Assembly (NCBI RefSeq): GCF_020055635.1
Contig: NZ_JAIPUT010000002.1
Location: 62,001-126,000, forward strand
Length of the DNA: 64,000 nt
Source of the DNA: Marivita sp.
GTDB lineage: Bacteria; Pseudomonadota; Alphaproteobacteria; Rhodobacterales; Rhodobacteraceae
Direction of reading: 5' to 3'
Of this stretch, positions 54,790-64,000 are shown one piece after another (position 1 is the stretch's first letter; every line of letters begins with the position of its first letter). The notes beneath the pieces were generated by a model. It was not told the DNA's origin, did no database searches, and was given only the letters and a program-made list of their open reading frames with translations. A program made the translations under genes and the position numbers.

Positions 54790-55637
54790 TGGACGTCGAA
54801 ACCCTGCTTCTGCCCTTCCGCTTTGCATTCATGCAAAACGCCTTCCTGATCTCGATGATGGTGGCGGTGCCGACCGCGCTGCTGTCCTGCTTTCTCGTGC
54901 TCAAGGGCTGGGCCTTGATGGGCGACGCGGTCAGCCATGCGGTTCTGCCGGGGATCGTGCTGGCCTATATTCTCGGCATCCCGCTGATCATCGGCGCGTT
55001 TGCGGCGGGCATGACCTGTGCGGTGGCAACCGGCTATCTGTCGAGCAACAGCCGGGTCAAGGAAGACACGGTGATGGGTGTGGTGTTCTCGGGCATGTTC
55101 GGGCTGGGGATCGTTCTCTATGTCTCGGTCGAGACGAACGCGCATCTGGATCACATCCTCTTCGGCAACATGCTGGGCGTCGGGGCGCAGGACCTGTGGA
55201 CCGCCGGGATCATTTCGGCGCTGGTCGCGGGCGTTCTGGTGCTGAAGTGGCGGGACTGGCTGCTGCACAGCTTCGATCCGGCGCAGGCGCAGGCCTCGGG
55301 GCTGTGGGTGAACGCGCTGCATTACGGGCTGCTCACGGCGCTGTCGCTGACCATCGTGGCGACGCTGTCGGCGGCCGGGCTGATCCTCGCCATCGGGCTC
55401 CTGATCGCGCCGGGGGCGATTGCCTTCCTGCTGGTGCGGCAATTCAGGACGATGCTCTGGCTGTCGGTGGCGATCAATATCGGCGCTATGCTGCTGGGCA
55501 CCTATCTGAGCTTCTTCCTCGACAGCGCGCCCGCGCCGACGATCATCCTGATCCTCACCGCGCTGTTTATCGTGGCCTTCATCCGCCGGCAGGTGTTGAC
55601 CCGCCGCGCGTCCCGGCTGCGCGTCCGCCACGGGTAG
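54786..55637 (+). CDS. sitD: manganese/iron ABC transporter permease (SitD-like)
   Basis: A 283-residue ABC-3 permease, paralogous to SitC: AFLISMMVAVPTALLSCFLVLKGWALMGDAVSHAVLPGIVLAYILGIPLIIGAFAAGMTCAVATGYLSSNSRVKEDTVMGVVFSGMFGLGIVL, then AAGLILAIGLLIAPGAIAFLLVRQF. Two permeases are typical of Sit/Mts Mn importers. A second ATG lies at 54789. The stop is 3 bases before the palindrome array. Confidence 0.93.
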   Translation: MMDVETLLLPFRFAFMQNAFLISMMVAVPTALLSCFLVLKGWALMGDAVSHAVLPGIVLAYILGIPLIIGAFAAGMTCAVATGYLSSNSRVKEDTVMGVVFSGMFGLGIVLYVSVETNAHLDHILFGNMLGVGAQDLWTAGIISALVAGVLVLKWRDWLLHSFDPAQAQASGLWVNALHYGLLTALSLTIVATLSAAGLILAIGLLIAPGAIAFLLVRQFRTMLWLSVAINIGAMLLGTYLSFFLDSAPAPTIILILTALFIVAFIRRQVLTRRASRLRVRHG

Positions 55638-55640
55638 GCG

Positions 55641-55735
55641 CCAAGGACTTTCGAAAGTCCTTGGTCACGCGGTTTGCAAACCGCGCCTCAAGCGCGTTCG
55701 AACGCGCTTGGACCAAGCCATTTCGAAATGGCTTG
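55641..55735. repeat. four phased perfect palindromes between sitD and pgm
   Basis: Between convergent sitD and pgm lie four perfect palindromes: 55641-55664 (24 bp), 55668-55685 (18 bp), 55689-55710 (22 bp), 55714-55735 (22 bp). Centres are 24, 23 and 25 bases apart. Units 1, 3 and 4 fit one pattern: CAAG, four variable bases, TTCGAA, the four complementary bases, CTTG. Unit 2 has centre TTGCAA. They could end both transcripts or be extruded as cruciforms; function unknown. Confidence 0.85.
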
Positions 55736-55740
55736 CCCGC

Positions 55741-57489
<1,749 letters not shown>

Positions 57490-57508
57490 TCAGTTCGACC
57501 CGCGCCGC

Positions 57509-58219
57509 TCAGATCTCGGTCAGCGCGGTGCGCTGTTGCCCGGCGGCATCGAAATTCGCCGGATCGAGCCAGCGCCTGAACCGGGCCTTCAGACCGGGCC
57601 ATTCGCTGTCGAGGATCGAGAACCACGCCGTGTCACGGTTGCGACCCTTGTAATGCGTGGCCTGCCGGAACGTTCCCTCATAGGTGAAGCCCAGCCGCGC
57701 GGCGGCGCGTCGCGACGGCGCGTTCAGCGCGTCGCATTTCCATTCGTAGCGGCGATAGCCCAGCTCATCGAAGGCACGCGCCATCAGCAGAAACTGAAAT
57801 TCGGTCGCCGCCCGGGTGCGTTGCAGCGCAGGCGACAGGTTGACCCAGCCCACCTCGAGGGTTGCGGCCATGGGGTCGACGCGCATCAGGCCGGCATGGC
57901 CCACCGCCGTGCCATCGACGAGGATCGCATGGTGCTTCGGATCGGTCGACCGCGCTGCCTGGTCAACCCAGTCGCGGTAGATGTCGCGATCGGTGAACGG
58001 CCCGACCGACAGATAGGTCCAGCCGCGCCCGTCCACATCCGCCGCGAACGCCTCGAAAAGGTCATCCGCATGGTTCCGGGCAAGCGGGGCCAGCCGGCAA
58101 TAGCGCCCCTCGATCTCTGTGTCGGGGGGCGGCGGACGCGGGATGTCCAACGTGACCGGCAGCCCGACGGGTTGGCCCAGCGCGTTGTCGCGCTGGCCCG
58201 TGATCAGGGGGTCACTCAC
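57509..58219 (-). CDS. GNAT-family N-acetyltransferase
   Basis: A 236-residue acetyltransferase of the RimJ/RimL type (DUF4442-free). Core: EVGWVNLSPALQRTRAATEFQFLLMARAFDELGYRRYEWKCDALNAPSRRAAARLGFTYEGTFRQATHYKGRNRDTAWFSILDSEW, matching the acetyl-CoA-binding motif and the typical RimJ tail. The GTG start overlaps the tpa stop (TGAGTG). Substrate unknown; because of the coupling it may modify an amino compound in the same pathway as tpa. Confidence 0.9.
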   Translation of the reverse strand: MSDPLITGQRDNALGQPVGLPVTLDIPRPPPPDTEIEGRYCRLAPLARNHADDLFEAFAADVDGRGWTYLSVGPFTDRDIYRDWVDQAARSTDPKHHAILVDGTAVGHAGLMRVDPMAATLEVGWVNLSPALQRTRAATEFQFLLMARAFDELGYRRYEWKCDALNAPSRRAAARLGFTYEGTFRQATHYKGRNRDTAWFSILDSEWPGLKARFRRWLDPANFDAAGQQRTALTEI

Positions 58220-59604
58220 GCAAATTCGCGGCCCAGTGCCTCGTCGACCGACGCGATGATCTGGTCGATGTCGTCCTTGGTGGCGATCAGCGCGGGGCTG
58301 AAGCAGAGCGTGTTGTTGTAGCCCGGCACGGACCGGTTGGTCGCGCCGATGATGATGCCTTGGCCCATGCAGTCGGCCACCACCTTCTGCACCCGCTTTT
58401 CCGCCATCGGCTTGCGGGTCTCGCGGTCCTCGACCAGTTCGGCGCCCAGGAAGAGCCCCTTGCCGCGCACATCGCCGATCACGGCATGCCTGTCGGCAAG
58501 TGCATGAAGCTGATCCAGCATGTAATGCCCCATCGCGGTGGTGTTTTCGAGCAGGTCTTCGTCTTCGATGATCCGCATGTTCTCGAGCGCCGCCGCGGGG
58601 CCGGCGGTGCAGCCGCCGAAGGTCGAGATGTCGCGGAAATAGTTCATCGGATCGTCGGCATCGTCCTTGAACATGGAAAACACCTCTTCCGTCGTCACCA
58701 TGCAGGCAATCGCGGCATAGCCCGAGGCCACGCCCTTGGCCATCGTCACCATGTCCGGCTGCACGCCGTAATGCTGGTAGCCGAACCATGTGCCGGTGCG
58801 CCCGACGCCGCAGACCACCTCGTCGATATGCAGCAGGATATCGTACTTGCGGCAGATCTCCTGCACGCGCTCCCAGTATCCCTGCGGCGGGGCGATCACG
58901 CCTCCGCCCGCGGTCACCGGCTCGAGGCACAGCGCGCCCACGGTGTCCGGGCCTTCGCGCAGGATCACCTGTTCGATCTGATCGGCGGCCCATTCGCCGT
59001 AATTCTCGGATGGGGCACCCTGATCGGCGGCGCGGTATTCAAGGCAATGCGGCACACGCACGAAACCGGGTGTGAACGGCCCGTACTGGGCGTTGCGTTC
59101 GTCCTGACCGCCCGCCGACAGGTTGGCGATGGTGGTGCCGTGGTAATCGCGGTCGCGGTAGAGGATCTTGTGCTTGGTGCCGCCATAGCGCTTGTGGGCG
59201 ATCTGGCGGACCATCTTGAACGCCTTCTCGTTCGCCTCGGACCCCGAGTTGGTATAATAGACGCGGCTCATGCCCGGCATCTTGGAAATCAGCTTTTCCG
59301 AAAACAGCGCACCGGGGATCGACCCGGCAGAGCCTGCGAAATAGTTCAGTTTCAGCAACTGGTCATAGACCGCCTTGGCGATGCTTTCGCGACCGTAGCC
59401 GACATTCACCGTCCAGACACCGCCGGACACGGCATCCAGATGCTCCTTGCCCTTCTGGTCCCAGACCCGCATGCCCTTGCCTTCGACGATGATCCTGGGA
59501 TCATTGGTCTCGAACGGCTTGTGCTGGATCAGGTGGTGCCACACATGGGCGCGGTCGGCTTCGACCACATGGCTAAGATCGTTTTGGGACAATGTACCGT
59601 CCAT
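58216..59604 (-). CDS. tpa: taurine--pyruvate aminotransferase
   Basis: A 462-residue class III aminotransferase. The N-terminal DGTLSQNDLSHVVEADRAHVWHHLIQHKPFE and AVSGGVWTVNVGYGRESIA match the Tpa group, which transfers the amino group of taurine to pyruvate, giving sulfoacetaldehyde and alanine. The PLP lysine is Lys 290 in MVTMAKGVASGY; LHIDEVVCGVGRTG is the Asp site. GGAGGTGACGACC precedes the ATG. Xsc and a taurine transporter are not nearby, so taurine use here is inferred from family; other omega-amino acids are possible. Confidence 0.88.
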   Translation of the reverse strand: MDGTLSQNDLSHVVEADRAHVWHHLIQHKPFETNDPRIIVEGKGMRVWDQKGKEHLDAVSGGVWTVNVGYGRESIAKAVYDQLLKLNYFAGSAGSIPGALFSEKLISKMPGMSRVYYTNSGSEANEKAFKMVRQIAHKRYGGTKHKILYRDRDYHGTTIANLSAGGQDERNAQYGPFTPGFVRVPHCLEYRAADQGAPSENYGEWAADQIEQVILREGPDTVGALCLEPVTAGGGVIAPPQGYWERVQEICRKYDILLHIDEVVCGVGRTGTWFGYQHYGVQPDMVTMAKGVASGYAAIACMVTTEEVFSMFKDDADDPMNYFRDISTFGGCTAGPAAALENMRIIEDEDLLENTTAMGHYMLDQLHALADRHAVIGDVRGKGLFLGAELVEDRETRKPMAEKRVQKVVADCMGQGIIIGATNRSVPGYNNTLCFSPALIATKDDIDQIIASVDEALGREFA

Positions 59605-59789
59605 GGTCGTCACCTCCGTTTGAGAATCATGAATGGCCTGACACGCGACGCGCTCCGGCACGGGCATCTTGATCAGATCATGCCACGCACGTTAGGGCCA
59701 GACCGGACCTGCGCGTAGGTCCACATCCGCCCTGACGTGAGGGTCGATCAAGCGTTACATACCACAGCCAAGCAGGAAGTGCAGGGGGG

Positions 59790-60650
59790 TCAGGACCCCT
59801 CCGTGACCGGCACCTCTGCCGGAGCGCCGCCGATCAGGCCCATCAGCGCGCCGATCTGCCCGTCCAGCCAGCCGCGAAGCTGGTCCACCAGCGCCACGTA
59901 GGTTTCGAGCGGGGCGGCGAGCTGCGGCAGGGTCTCGGCCAGTTGAGGCGCGAATATGTAAAGCGCGATGGCGATCGCAAAGATCATCAGGGTCAGGGTA
60001 AAGCCACGGCCAAAACCGCCTCTTTCGTCGTCGTCATCGTCGAGATCGGCCTGGACGGTGCGGACTTCCTGACGGGCGCTTGTCGCGCGCAGGGTCTGGT
60101 TGATCTCTTCCACGTCGGGCAGCATCTCGCCCCGCGACTGCGGACGGTCCGTAACCGCAGACGCGGCGGCGGCCGCTGATGCGGCCTGCGGGTCTTGCCC
60201 GCGCAGCTTGCGCATCCGCTCCTGTGCCTGGCGGGCGCGTCGGGCGGCCTCGTCCTCGGGTTCCTGCAAGCCAAGGTCGGGCTGTTCTTCCAGCGTTCCG
60301 GCGACGGATTCGCGCGCGCGGGTCTCCAGCTCGGCTTCCTCGCGCAGGATGTCCGCGACCGAGGGATCGAGCTCGCGCCGCTTGGGCGGGGCAGAGCGCG
60401 GTCTGCCGCCCGGAGCAGCCCCCTGGTTGATCGACGGCTGATCCTCGATGTCGCTTTCGACCTCGGGATGCCAGACGGCGTCTTTCGGGGCCGCGGCCTC
60501 GGCGGCCAGGGCTTCGGGGGTGGTGCTGGCGTCATGGTCCTGGAACCAGGTGTTGCCGCAATTGGAACACTGGACGTCCCGACCATCCTCGGGGATGACG
60601 TCATCGGGGACCTCGTATTGTGCCCCACAGCTCGGACATGTCAGCCGCAT
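59790..60650 (-). CDS. MJ0042 zinc-ribbon, single-helix membrane protein
   Basis: A 286-residue protein. It starts with a zinc-ribbon of the MJ0042 type (LTCPSCGAQYEVPDDVIPEDGRDVQCSNCGNTWFQ, two CxxC pairs). A long charged, low-complexity region (residues about 40-205, Ala/Glu/Arg rich) precedes one membrane helix (FTLTLMIFAIAIALYIFAPQLAETL). The domain layout is common in Rhodobacteraceae beside ftsE. No function is established. It is divergent from ftsE. Confidence 0.88.
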   Translation of the reverse strand: MRLTCPSCGAQYEVPDDVIPEDGRDVQCSNCGNTWFQDHDASTTPEALAAEAAAPKDAVWHPEVESDIEDQPSINQGAAPGGRPRSAPPKRRELDPSVADILREEAELETRARESVAGTLEEQPDLGLQEPEDEAARRARQAQERMRKLRGQDPQAASAAAAASAVTDRPQSRGEMLPDVEEINQTLRATSARQEVRTVQADLDDDDDERGGFGRGFTLTLMIFAIAIALYIFAPQLAETLPQLAAPLETYVALVDQLRGWLDGQIGALMGLIGGAPAEVPVTEGS

Positions 60651-60834
60651 CTTGCCTGTTGCCCCTACCTGATCGGCCCTGCTTGTGCGGCCGACCTCGT
60701 TGCTTACCGTTCAAAAGCAAGCATAGGCGCGCCTTTCCGCTTGTAAATGCCCATAGTTACGCCTGCGCCGGATTGAAACCGGCACGATGCTCAGGCACAA
60801 CAACGCGGGTAACAGGGGCAGGGACAAGACCGCC

Positions 60835-61518
60835 GTGATCGAGTTGGAAAACGTGGCCTACAGTTACGGCGGCGGTGAATTGCTGACGGACATGACCCTG
60901 AGCGTGGCGCCGGGATCGTTCCATTTTCTCACCGGTCCCTCGGGATCGGGCAAGACGACGTTTCTGAAACTCTGCTACGGCGCGCTTCAGGCGACAGCCG
61001 GCCATGTGCGCCTGTTCGAGCGCGATGTCCGGGGGCTGGGCCGCGACGATGTGGCGATCCTGCGTCGCAAGATCGGTGTGGTGCATCAGGATTGCCAGTT
61101 TCTCGATCACCTTCCGGTGACGGAAAACATCGCCCTGCCGCTGTCGGTGTCGGGGCAGGACACCAGCGGCGCGGGGGCGGAAGCCAACCTGAAAGAGCTT
61201 CTGGCCTGGGTCGGCCTGACCGCGCGTGGCGATGCCCTGCCGCCGGAACTGTCGGGCGGGGAACGCCAGCGCGCCGCCCTGGCCCGCGCGGTGATCATGT
61301 CGCCGGATGTGATCCTGGCCGACGAGCCCACCGGCAACATCGATTGGGAGATGTCGCAGCGCCTGCTGACACTGCTGGTCGAGTTGAACCGCATGGGCAA
61401 GACCATCCTTGTCGCAACGCATGACCTTGGCCTCATCCGCGCGGCCAAGGCCCAGGTGCCGACCCGCGTTCTGCGAATTTCGAACCGGCGGCTGCAAATG
61501 GCGGGGGCAGACCTGTGA
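60835..61518 (+). CDS. ftsE: cell-division ABC ATPase FtsE
   Basis: A 227-residue ATPase that with FtsX controls septal peptidoglycan hydrolysis. It begins VIELENVAYSYGGGELL, has Walker A LTGPSGSGKTTFLKL, VVHQDCQFLDHLPVTENIALPL, signature LSGGERQRAALARAVIM and Walker B VILADEPTGNIDWEM. The GTG at 60835 opens the protein where the family starts; an ATG at 60787 would add 16 unrelated residues. It overlaps ftsX by 4 bases. Confidence 0.93.
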   Translation: MIELENVAYSYGGGELLTDMTLSVAPGSFHFLTGPSGSGKTTFLKLCYGALQATAGHVRLFERDVRGLGRDDVAILRRKIGVVHQDCQFLDHLPVTENIALPLSVSGQDTSGAGAEANLKELLAWVGLTARGDALPPELSGGERQRAALARAVIMSPDVILADEPTGNIDWEMSQRLLTLLVELNRMGKTILVATHDLGLIRAAKAQVPTRVLRISNRRLQMAGADL

Positions 61519-62420
61519 GCCTTGACCTGCGCGCCGCAGCCAAGATGCTGCAATTCGACGAAAAGGCCGACCGCGTGGTGCCCCCCACCGGGTTTACCGC
61601 GCGGCTCACGGTGTTCAGTTCCTTCGCGATGGCGTTCCTCGCGGTGTTCGCGCTGGCCTTGTCGCTGGCCGCAGGGCGGGTGGCCGAGCGCTGGGGCGAC
61701 GAGCTGGCGCAATCCTCGACGCTGCGCATCTCGGCCCCGGCGGGCGAAGGGGTCACCCAGACCGAAGCCGCGCTGCGAGTCCTGCGCACAACGCCCGGCA
61801 TCGTGGACGCGCGCGCCCTGACCATCGACGAGCAGCGCGCGCTGCTGACGCCCTGGTTCGGTGCGGATATCCCGATCGAGGACCTGCCCTTGCCGCAACT
61901 GATCGACATCACCGAAACCGACGAGGGCTATGACGCGGCGGGTCTGCGTCTGCGCTTGGCGGCCGAGGCCCCGGCGGCGGTTCTTGACGATCACGCCCGC
62001 TGGCGGCGTCCGCTGATCGAGGCGGCGTCGCGGCTCAGGATCCTGGGATGGGCATCGATCCTGCTCATCGCCACCGCGAGCGCCGCGATGGTCACGCTGG
62101 CCGCCAATGCCGCGCTGGCCGCGAATGCGCAGGTGATCGCGGTGCTGCGGCTGGTCGGGGCCAAGGACACCTATATCGCCCGCGCCTTTGTCCGGCGTTT
62201 CGCGCTGCGGTCGCTGACCGGCGCGGCGTTCGGCACCCTTGTCGGGATCGTCGCGCTTGTCCTGATCCCGTCGCGCGGCGACAGCGCCGGGTTCCTGACC
62301 GATCTGAGCATCCAGGGCTGGGGCTGGGTCTGGGTGATCCTCATCCCGCCCCTGTCCGGTCTTGTCGCATTCATCGCCACCCGTTTCGCGGCGCGGCGGG
62401 TTCTCGAGGAGTTGGCCTGA
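61515..62420 (+). CDS. ftsX: cell-division permease-like protein FtsX
   Basis: A 301-residue four-helix protein with the FtsX layout: N-terminal helix (LTVFSSFAMAFLAVFALALSLAAG), periplasmic loop (about residues 60-165), then helices around ILGWASILLIATASAAMVTL, AVLRLVGAKDTYIARAFVRRFALRSLTGAAFGTLVGIVALV and WGWVWVILIPPLSGLVAFIATRFAARRVL. LRLVGAKDxYI is the FtsX signature. The GTG overlaps the ftsE stop. Confidence 0.92.
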   Translation: MSLDLRAAAKMLQFDEKADRVVPPTGFTARLTVFSSFAMAFLAVFALALSLAAGRVAERWGDELAQSSTLRISAPAGEGVTQTEAALRVLRTTPGIVDARALTIDEQRALLTPWFGADIPIEDLPLPQLIDITETDEGYDAAGLRLRLAAEAPAAVLDDHARWRRPLIEAASRLRILGWASILLIATASAAMVTLAANAALAANAQVIAVLRLVGAKDTYIARAFVRRFALRSLTGAAFGTLVGIVALVLIPSRGDSAGFLTDLSIQGWGWVWVILIPPLSGLVAFIATRFAARRVLEELA

Positions 62421-63154
62421 TGGCATATGCAATCCAGTGGCTGCGCTCGCTGATCTTCATCGTCGCGGTCTACCTGTCGATCGCGGTCGTCGGGCTGGCC
62501 CTGTTTCCCTGGGCGCTGGTGTCGCGCAGGGGCGCGCGGGCCGGGTGCCAGAGCGTGTGCCATTTCGTGCGCTGGGCGGCGCCGTGGATGATCGGCCTCA
62601 AGACCGAGATCCGGGGCACGGCGCCGGATTACGAATGTGTCGTCGCCGCCAAGCATCAGAGCTTCCTCGATGTCTTCCTGGTGTTCTCGGCGCTGCCCGC
62701 GGGCAAGTTCATCATGAAACGCATCCTGATGTATTCGCCCGTGGTCGGCCAGTACGGGCTGCGCATCGGCTGTATCCCGGTGGACCGGGGCAAGCGCGGC
62801 GCGGCGATCAAGCAGATGATCGAGGCGGTCCGGCGCGGCGAGGCCACACCCGGCCAGCTCATCATCTATCCGCAGGGCACCCGCATCGCGCCGGGCGTCA
62901 AGGCGCCTTACAAGATCGGCACGGCGGTGCTTTACGAACAGCTGGGCCAGCCCTGCGTGCCGGTGGCCACCAATGTCGGCCTGTTCTGGCCCAAGCGCGG
63001 CATCTACCGCAAGCAGGGCACGGCGGTGGTGGAGTTTCTTGAACCGATCGCGCCCGGGCTGCCGCGCAACGAGTTCCTGCCGCTGCTCGAATCCCGGATC
63101 GAATCCGCATCCAATCGCCTGAACGAGGAGGCCGGCTTTCATGCGCCGCATTGA
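62420..63154 (+). CDS. 1-acyl-sn-glycerol-3-phosphate acyltransferase
   Basis: A 244-residue PlsC-family acyltransferase with an N-terminal membrane segment (LIFIVAVYLSIAVVGLALFPWALV). The catalytic HX4D is in KHQSFLDVF, followed by IPVDRGKRGAAIKQM and YPQGTRIAPG (phosphate-binding). It makes phosphatidic acid from lysophosphatidic acid. The ATG shares a base with the ftsX stop, placing it in the ftsEX operon. It overlaps the PPOX gene by 14 bases. Confidence 0.93.
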   Translation: MAYAIQWLRSLIFIVAVYLSIAVVGLALFPWALVSRRGARAGCQSVCHFVRWAAPWMIGLKTEIRGTAPDYECVVAAKHQSFLDVFLVFSALPAGKFIMKRILMYSPVVGQYGLRIGCIPVDRGKRGAAIKQMIEAVRRGEATPGQLIIYPQGTRIAPGVKAPYKIGTAVLYEQLGQPCVPVATNVGLFWPKRGIYRKQGTAVVEFLEPIAPGLPRNEFLPLLESRIESASNRLNEEAGFHAPH

Positions 63155-63746
63155 AACGATTGACGATCTCGAAGCGCTCTATGGCGAGCCAGTGCCCGCG
63201 TCACTCAGCAAGGTGGCCGATCACCTGACGTCCAGCTATCGCCGCTGGATCGAGGCGGCGCGGTTCTGCGTGATCTCGACGGCGGGGCCGAACGGCACAC
63301 ATGGCACGCCGCGCGGCGACATCGACCCGGTGGTCCGCGTGGCCGATCCGCGCACGATCCTGCTGCCGGACTGGCAGGGCAACAATCGTCTCGACGGGCT
63401 GCGCGACCTGATCGACGATCCGCGCATCGCCTTCCTGTTCATGATTCCCGGCTCAAAGACCACGGTGCGGGTGAATGGCCGGGCCTGGATCACCGACGAT
63501 GCAGATCTGCGGGCGACGTTCCGGAAAAAGTCCATGCTGCCCGCGACCGTGGTCGTGACCGAGGTGGCCGAGGTCTATACCCAATGCGCCAAGGCGCTGA
63601 TGCGGTCGGGGCTGTGGGATGGCGATCCGGCGCCCGAAGGTCTGCCCACCGTGGGCGAGATCCTGGCCGACATGACGGATGGTGCGCTGGGGGGACCGGA
63701 ATATGACACGGGCTACGAGGCGCGGGCGATCCCGAAACTCTGGTAG
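63141..63746 (+). CDS. pyridoxamine-5'-phosphate-oxidase-family FMN-binding protein (MSMEG_1061-like)
   Basis: A 201-residue protein with a split-barrel FMN fold: ARFCVISTAGPNGTHGTPRGDIDPVVRVADPRTILLPDWQGNNRLDGLRDLIDDPRIAFLFMIPGSKTTVRVNGRAWITDDADL. The PRGD and IPGSKTTVRVNGRA stretches are typical of the MSMEG_1061 subgroup. No enzymatic role is settled. The start overlaps the acyltransferase gene by 14 bases, so it belongs to the ftsEX operon. Confidence 0.9.
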   Translation: MRRIETIDDLEALYGEPVPASLSKVADHLTSSYRRWIEAARFCVISTAGPNGTHGTPRGDIDPVVRVADPRTILLPDWQGNNRLDGLRDLIDDPRIAFLFMIPGSKTTVRVNGRAWITDDADLRATFRKKSMLPATVVVTEVAEVYTQCAKALMRSGLWDGDPAPEGLPTVGEILADMTDGALGGPEYDTGYEARAIPKLW

Positions 63747-63844
63747 ACCTGCGGACGGTCGGTTTCGGAAACCTTAACCGCTGGTGCGCAGGGTGCCTTC
63801 ACGTTGCGCAACGAGCGGAGAGGGTCACTCCCACACCGCGACCC

Positions 63845-64000
63845 ATGACGTTTCTCTTTCCAAGGTGGTTCGCCACCGACCCTGAGAAACCGGTTTCACA
63901 AGGCCCCGCAGGGGGTACAGGTCCGGGGGACACCACCCCGCATACGGGAAGAGATGTCAGCCCAAGGGGCGGCGCCGCTTCGATCACCGACCAGACAGGA
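63845..64000 (+). CDS. possible N-terminus of a gene cut by the window end
   Basis: From the ATG at 63845 the frame is open to the window edge (52 codons), beginning MTFLFPRWFATDPEKP and continuing Gly/Pro-rich. Nothing in it identifies a family. No strong ribosome binding site is visible close to the ATG, so this may not be the real start. A minus-strand frame at 63799-63987 is open over the same bases but also lacks support. Confidence 0.35.
   Translation, partial: MTFLFPRWFATDPEKPVSQGPAGGTGPGDTTPHTGRDVSPRGGAASITDQTG

Noticed and set aside
63799..63987. 62-residue minus-strand frame at the right edge
   Set aside because: Pro/Gly-rich, no ribosome site, no homology recognised; the opposite-strand frame open to the edge is somewhat more likely but also unproven.

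Overview
The window is GC-rich, densely packed DNA from an alphaproteobacterium, most likely the Rhodobacteraceae (Roseobacter group). Pointers are a GcrA cell-cycle regulator, phosphatidylcholine synthase, a DUF1150 gene behind a small heat-shock gene, a BMFP/UbiK protein, a CIRCE-controlled groESL operon, taurine-pyruvate aminotransferase, a Hint-domain protein and an FrcBCA-type sugar importer. It reads as ordinary chromosome: no rRNA, CRISPR array, transposase or integrase was seen. The only RNA gene found is tRNA-Lys(TTT) at 44858.

Layout. 1-916: end of an ABC importer operon. 965-3180: groESL with promoter, CIRCE operator and terminator. 3269-6074: DMT exporter, secreted lipase-like hydrolase and a stand-alone phnM. 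6077-7945: purEK and a DUF465 gene. 8015-8823: heat-shock promoter, hsp20 and DUF1150. 8829-13624: fused ATP sulfurylase/APS kinase, di-haem peroxidase, trxB and an Lrp regulator. 13637-17999: Hint protein, a 50-residue protein, pgeF, a NDUFAF7-type methyltransferase, lgt and a UbiK-like protein. 18010-25679: an aldo/keto reductase-RidA fusion divergent from a TIGR04076 gene, a second aldo/keto reductase and a complete branched-chain-amino-acid-type ABC importer. 26178-30299: YbjN, proC, csaA, a 2-hydroxyacid dehydrogenase, a small membrane protein and a long KAS III. 30336-34780: a ROK regulator divergent from frcBCA. 34822-37734: PRC-barrel protein, thymidine kinase, CII-like protein, IMPACT-domain protein, dgkA and a DCC protein. 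37880-44718: rimO, gcrA, ABC-2 permease, DMT exporter, pcs, mtaB and dapF. 45094-51716: tctCBA-lysR-CMD divergent from an HMG-CoA-lyase-like gene and a CoA-transferase. 52001-55637: sitABCD-type metal importer. 55641-55735: four phased perfect palindromes. 55741-59604: pgm, a GNAT gene and tpa. 59790-63746: zinc-ribbon protein, ftsEX, an acyltransferase and a PPOX-family protein. A possible gene start runs off the right edge.

How genes work together. Several blocks look like complete uptake-plus-metabolism units. The two aldo/keto reductases, the RidA domain, the TIGR04076 protein and the LIV-type transporter suggest import and redox processing of an unknown small substrate. The TctCBA transporter with a family III CoA-transferase and an HMG-CoA-lyase-like enzyme suggests uptake, CoA activation and cleavage of a branched di- or tricarboxylate. 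The ROK regulator and FrcBCA share an AT-rich intergenic region with a 21-bp perfect palindrome, the probable operator.

Most notable signals are the palindrome array at 55641-55735, whose units share outer and central bases while the variable bases between them stay complementary; the aldo/keto reductase-RidA cluster; a DapF with serine at its second catalytic cysteine position; a Hint protein without the usual nucleophile cysteine; and a hairpin-rich intergenic repeat in three copies. All family assignments come from reading motifs; no database search was run.
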